From Streptomyces sp. NRRL F-4489 (GTDB lineage Bacteria; Actinomycetota; Actinomycetes; Streptomycetales; Streptomycetaceae), in assembly GCF_001509485.1 (NCBI RefSeq), contig NZ_LLZI01000001.1, positions 124,001-188,000 on the forward strand: 64,000 nucleotides of DNA, read 5' to 3'. The notes beneath the pieces were generated by a model. The model had not been told where the DNA came from. It ran no database searches and saw nothing but the letters and a program-made list of their open reading frames with translations. The position numbers were made by a program, and so were the translations under genes. Each line of letters begins with the position of its first letter. Position 1 is the first letter of the stretch. Shown here in pieces: positions 60,531-64,000 of the stretch.

Positions 60531-63500
60531 TCATGGCCCGATGTGGATGTGGCCGGCCCAGCGGCTGGGCAGGAGGGGCGCGGCGGCGCGCAGGCGGCGC
60601 ACCGCGTGGTGCAGGGCGGCCGCGGGGGCGGGGTGCGGGCTGGTGTGGAAGAGGCGGGCGGCCTCGGCGGCGGTGGCGTCCTCGACGGGCCAGAGGGTGG
60701 CCACGACCTGGCCGAAACCGGCCAGGTGGAAGGCGCCGCCGATGTGGACGGCCTCGTCGGGCAGACGGCCGGAGCGGGCGGTGGCGCAGGCCGAGAGGTA
60801 GCAGAACTCGCCGTGGCCGAGACGGAGCCGGGAGAGCTCGGCGACGGTCAGCGGCTGGTCGTGGAGGATCAGGTGGCTGCCGTACGGGCTGGCGGGGTCG
60901 GCGACCGCGTGGCAGGCGAGGTGGACGTGGGTGCTGGCGGGCAGGGCGGCCAGCAGCCGGGCGCGGGTGGCGTCCGCGCCGGTGAGGACGGTGGTGCCGG
61001 GCCCGTAGTGGGCGGCGGCCGCGTCGGCCTCGGCGAGGGCGCCGTCCAGCGGCGCGAAACCGGGGGTGCGGGGGATCGCCACGACCAGAGGGGACGGCGG
61101 GCGGGGCCGGGCGGTGCGGCGCGCAGCGGTGCGGACCGCGGCGGCGAGGGCGGCGACGGTCGGGGTGTACGAGGGGACCGCGCGGTCCAGGAGGGTGCGG
61201 GTGCCGCCGGGCTCCCCGTGGTGGCCCGCGGCGTGCAGCGGCAGCAGGGCCAGCGGGCCGGTGGCGGAGAGCCACAGGCGCGGCGGCCGCGGGCCGTTGG
61301 GCGGTCCGGGGTGGCGGGGGGCGGTGCGGTCGAGGTGGTCGAGGACCGGGGCGGCGGTGGTGTCCCAGAGCCAGGCGAGGGTGTCGCGGAGGTACGCCTG
61401 GGCGGTCAGCCGGTCCACCAGGGGCGTACCGGGCAGCTCGGCGGTGCGCAGCGCCTCGGTGAAGCGGGTGGCGCGCTCCTCGGCCTGGGCGTGGTCGAGG
61501 CCGGGCAGCGGGACGGCGGCCACTCCCCCGTTGGTGAGGATCAGCGCGTCGCAGCGCAGCGGGCTGGTGGTGACGGTGACCACGGGGCCGCCGGCCGCGG
61601 CGGGGCGGAGCGCGGCCATCCGGGGCGGTTTGAGGAAGTTCTCCAGTCCGGGGAGCCGGCGGGCCTCGTCGACGACCGCGTCCCACTCCTCGGCGAGGCG
61701 GTGGCGCCGGTCGCCGGGGGCGGCGGCGGTGGCGGTGGCGGTGGCCCCCGGGGCCGCGCCGGTGGTGAGGGCGGTGCGCAGGGCGGTGAGGCGGGCCGCG
61801 AGGTGCGGGGCGGCGGCCCGGAGGGCCTCCTCCTCGCCGTGCAGGCCGAGGGAGCGGGTCAGCAGGATGCCGCGGCCCTGTTCGAGGAGTTCCAGGGCGC
61901 GGGCGGGGGCGTCGGGCCCGCCGGCCCGGAGGACCGCGGCGGCGGCGTCGGCGGCCAGGCCGCGGCCGTGCCGGGCCAGCCGGTCCTCGGACTCGCTGCC
62001 GTGCAGCTGGTGGGGCACCACCTGGGGCAGCAGGGCGACGGCGCGGGCGTAGGCCGCGGCGGCCTCGGTGCGGCGGCCGGTGGCGGTGGCCAGTTCGGCC
62101 AGCGCCCGGTGCAGGCGCAGGAGTTCGCCGGGCGGTCCGGCGGCGTCCCGGGCGGCGGCCTCGGCGAAGACGTACGCCTCCCGGAGGAGCTTGGGTTCCG
62201 GTTCGTCGCCCCCGGTGTGGCGGTGGCGTTCCAGCAGGGCGGTGGAGAGGTGGGAGAGCATGGCGGGGCGGAAGAGGTGGGCGGGGTGGGCGGTCTCGAT
62301 GGCCTCGCGCAGCAGGGCGATCGCCTCGTCCAGGGCGTCGGGGCGGCCGGTGGCCCGGGCCCGTTCGCGCAGGGCGCGGGCGAGGTTGTTGAGGTAGCCG
62401 GGGCGCTGCGGATCGTCCACGGCGCTCACCGCGACCGCCTCCCGGTGGGCGGCGACGGCCTCCCGCAGGGCCGCGGGCTCCGGGGCCGGCGGTCCGCCGC
62501 GGCGCGGGCCCGGGGCGTCCTGGGGGAAGTCGGCGGCCAGGTCGTAGAGGGCGTTGCCCAAGTGGCTGAGGGCGGTGGCCAGATCGGTGCGGTGGCCGTG
62601 GCGGGCCCGCCGCTCGCCGGCCGCCTCCCGGTAGAGCGCGACGGCCTCCTGGAGGACACCGGCCGATCCGGTACGCCGGTACTGGGCGTGCAGCACCTCC
62701 GCGTGCTGGACGAGGACGTGGTCGCGGCCCGGGGCGGGCAGCGGCTGCGTCTCGCCCCGGACCAGCTGGACGGCCTCGTCCAGGGCCGCGCCGTCGCCGG
62801 TGACCCGGTGGCGCTTGACCAGCAGGCCGGCCAGCCGGGCGCGGTGGGCGACGGCGTCCGGGGCCGCGGCGGGCACCGCCCGGACCGCGCCGCGGCAGGC
62901 GTCCACGGCGGCGTTGAGGTCGGCGGTGGCGCCGGTGAGGTCGTAGCGCTGCGAGAGGTGCAGGCTGAACTCGTCGAGCCGGACGGCCAGCCACGCGCTG
63001 TCCTGCGGGGTGTGCCGCAGCGCCTCCCGGCCGCCCTCGACGGCCTCGTCGAGGTCCCGGCGGTCGCTGGTGTGGCGGTAGTGGTCGCCGAGCACCCGGG
63101 CGTGGTTGGCGACGGCGTCGGCCCAGCGGGCGCCGGCGGCCGGGATGAGCAGCAGGAGTTCCCGGCCGAGCCGGACCGCCTCGGCGAGGACGGCGGCGTC
63201 GCCGGTCTCGCGGTAGCGCATCTGGAGGCCGACCGCGAGCAGGCGCAGGGCCCGTACGCGTTCCGGATGGTGGCGGGGCGTCAGATCGAGGTACGGGCGG
63301 AGCGCGGCGGCGTCCTGCCGCGGCCGGCGGCCGTGCGGGTCGAGTCCGCGGACCGCGGCGGCGAAGTCCGCGGACAGCTCCTCGCGCTGCCGCAGACCGG
63401 CCAGCACCCACCGGCGGACCTCGCGCGGCACCCGGGGCCCGGCCGGCCGGCGGCCGGAGCGCAGCGCCTCCAGCACCGCGGCGGCCTCCGGCGGCACCGC

Positions 63501-63821
63501 GTCCGGCTCCCTGGCGTAGACGCAGGACAGCGGCTGGAGGGACGCCTCCCACTCGGACTGGTGGGCGCCGTCGGGCCCGAAGACGTACTGCGCCCAGCGG
63601 GCCAGCCCGATGGCGTGCAGAGCGGCGAGATCCGGCCAGCGGGCGTCGTCCATGCTGATCACCAGCCGGGTGATGGCCCCCTGCCGCTCCAGGGCGCGCA
63701 GTCCGGCGAGGTCCCCGGTGTCGCGGACGGCGGCGATGGCCCGGCGGACCGCGATCAGCAGTCCGTCCCGTGAGCCGTCCCGTGAGGGATCCCGCCCCGG
63801 ATTACGTGAAAACTCTCGCAT
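60531..63821 (-). CDS. TPR-CHAT caspase-like protease
   Basis: A 1096-aa protein. Residues ~100-640 are TPR-like helical repeats (for example AVLAEAVRLGRELLLL and DLDEAVEGGREALRH). Residues ~790-1096 are a CHAT domain: the catalytic dyad is His971 in VHLACHAVADP and Cys1012 in CYLSACATARSG, followed by HIGGAFHLAGFGQVVATLWPVED. CHAT proteases act in caspase-like signalling, and TPR-CHAT is the effector of gRAMP/Craspase immunity. The ATG at 63821 follows CGGGGGC. The frame is open 25 residues further. It is upstream of and coupled to the STAND ATPase gene. Confidence 0.88.
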   Translation of the reverse strand: MREFSRNPGRDPSRDGSRDGLLIAVRRAIAAVRDTGDLAGLRALERQGAITRLVISMDDARWPDLAALHAIGLARWAQYVFGPDGAHQSEWEASLQPLSCVYAREPDAVPPEAAAVLEALRSGRRPAGPRVPREVRRWVLAGLRQREELSADFAAAVRGLDPHGRRPRQDAAALRPYLDLTPRHHPERVRALRLLAVGLQMRYRETGDAAVLAEAVRLGRELLLLIPAAGARWADAVANHARVLGDHYRHTSDRRDLDEAVEGGREALRHTPQDSAWLAVRLDEFSLHLSQRYDLTGATADLNAAVDACRGAVRAVPAAAPDAVAHRARLAGLLVKRHRVTGDGAALDEAVQLVRGETQPLPAPGRDHVLVQHAEVLHAQYRRTGSAGVLQEAVALYREAAGERRARHGHRTDLATALSHLGNALYDLAADFPQDAPGPRRGGPPAPEPAALREAVAAHREAVAVSAVDDPQRPGYLNNLARALRERARATGRPDALDEAIALLREAIETAHPAHLFRPAMLSHLSTALLERHRHTGGDEPEPKLLREAYVFAEAAARDAAGPPGELLRLHRALAELATATGRRTEAAAAYARAVALLPQVVPHQLHGSESEDRLARHGRGLAADAAAAVLRAGGPDAPARALELLEQGRGILLTRSLGLHGEEEALRAAAPHLAARLTALRTALTTGAAPGATATATAAAPGDRRHRLAEEWDAVVDEARRLPGLENFLKPPRMAALRPAAAGGPVVTVTTSPLRCDALILTNGGVAAVPLPGLDHAQAEERATRFTEALRTAELPGTPLVDRLTAQAYLRDTLAWLWDTTAAPVLDHLDRTAPRHPGPPNGPRPPRLWLSATGPLALLPLHAAGHHGEPGGTRTLLDRAVPSYTPTVAALAAAVRTAARRTARPRPPSPLVVAIPRTPGFAPLDGALAEADAAAAHYGPGTTVLTGADATRARLLAALPASTHVHLACHAVADPASPYGSHLILHDQPLTVAELSRLRLGHGEFCYLSACATARSGRLPDEAVHIGGAFHLAGFGQVVATLWPVEDATAAEAARLFHTSPHPAPAAALHHAVRRLRAAAPLLPSRWAGHIHIGP

Positions 63822-64000
63822 CGTGCCCCCGTTGACCCGAAAATGAGGTGCCTGGTGCTCAACCCCGCGGCGCCGTGCGGCGGTTGCCCCCGTCACGGTC
63901 CAGCGGCCCCTCCGGGCACTTCAGCATAGGCCCGATCGGAACGGCAGCCCATGGCATCGACAGCACCGGCGTCCGGCCGGGAAGACCCTGATCTGGCGGC
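63822..64000. other. Region upstream of the TPR-CHAT gene to the window end
   Basis: This is presumably the promoter region of the CHAT-STAND unit. No clear promoter element or gene was identified in these 179 nt. Confidence 0.3.

Noticed and set aside
56912..60985. Plus-strand open frame of over 1300 codons
   Set aside because: It overlaps the +1/+2 frames of the phase-variable gene and the antisense of the STAND gene. The sequence is low-complexity and lacks any domain.

Overview
The window is high-GC DNA with the codon habits, ATGA/GTGA gene overlaps, leaderless starts and gene families of a Streptomyces-like actinomycete. No rRNA, tRNA or CRISPR was recognised. It reads as one large polysaccharide locus followed by ordinary and accessory chromosomal genes.

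Region A (about 356-26376, all + strand) is a 20-gene exopolysaccharide operon with almost no space between genes. It holds an initiating undecaprenyl-phosphate sugar transferase, an AlgD-like nucleotide-sugar 6-dehydrogenase, three glycosyltransferases, two Wzz-like chain-length proteins, a flippase (Wzx) and a polymerase/ligase (Wzy type). It also carries modification genes: an AsnB-type amidotransferase, a two-domain dehydrogenase, a heparinase II/III-type lyase and a pyruvyltransferase-like protein. An inner cassette (16008-20994, plus 24453-26376) contains a cytidylyltransferase, a sugar C-methyltransferase, a PIG-L deacetylase, an SDR epimerase, a DUF4910 aminopeptidase-like protein, an RmlC-like cupin and a class III aminotransferase. 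Together they suggest an acidic, possibly amidated polymer carrying an unusual branched or amino sugar.

Region B (26390-38823) has a PAP2 phosphatase, a TetR regulator, a DUF6214-like protein, an FprA-type ferredoxin reductase, a divergent ArsR/Old-Yellow-Enzyme pair with paired operators, a BNR-repeat protein behind a possible DNA-damage promoter, uracil-DNA glycosylase, a DUF2510/scramblase-like protein, an N-acetylglucosamine kinase-like protein, a CbiX-like chelatase and a YVTN lactonase.

Region C (39001-40903) is a decayed Tn3-family transposon. It has 47-bp imperfect inverted ends, nearly identical 5-bp flanks, a transposase N-terminal fragment, and cargo of an HxlR regulator, an EthD-like gene and a PhzF fragment.

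Region D (41027-56293) is mixed: FUSC membrane protein, lipoprotein, GNAT, DUF6624, AsnC regulator, orphan xylose-type binding protein, phenylalanine 4-monooxygenase, a PP2C phosphatase, an M50-CBS protease, a SpoIIE-type phosphatase, RraA, and a TetR-P450 pair with a perfect palindromic operator.

Region E (56430-63821) has a glycerophosphotransferase-like gene interrupted by 14 perfect 7-bp repeats, which makes it a candidate phase-variable gene. It is followed by a two-gene minus-strand unit encoding a TPR-CHAT protease and a STAND ATPase with TPRs, which resembles bacterial immune or cell-death signalling modules.
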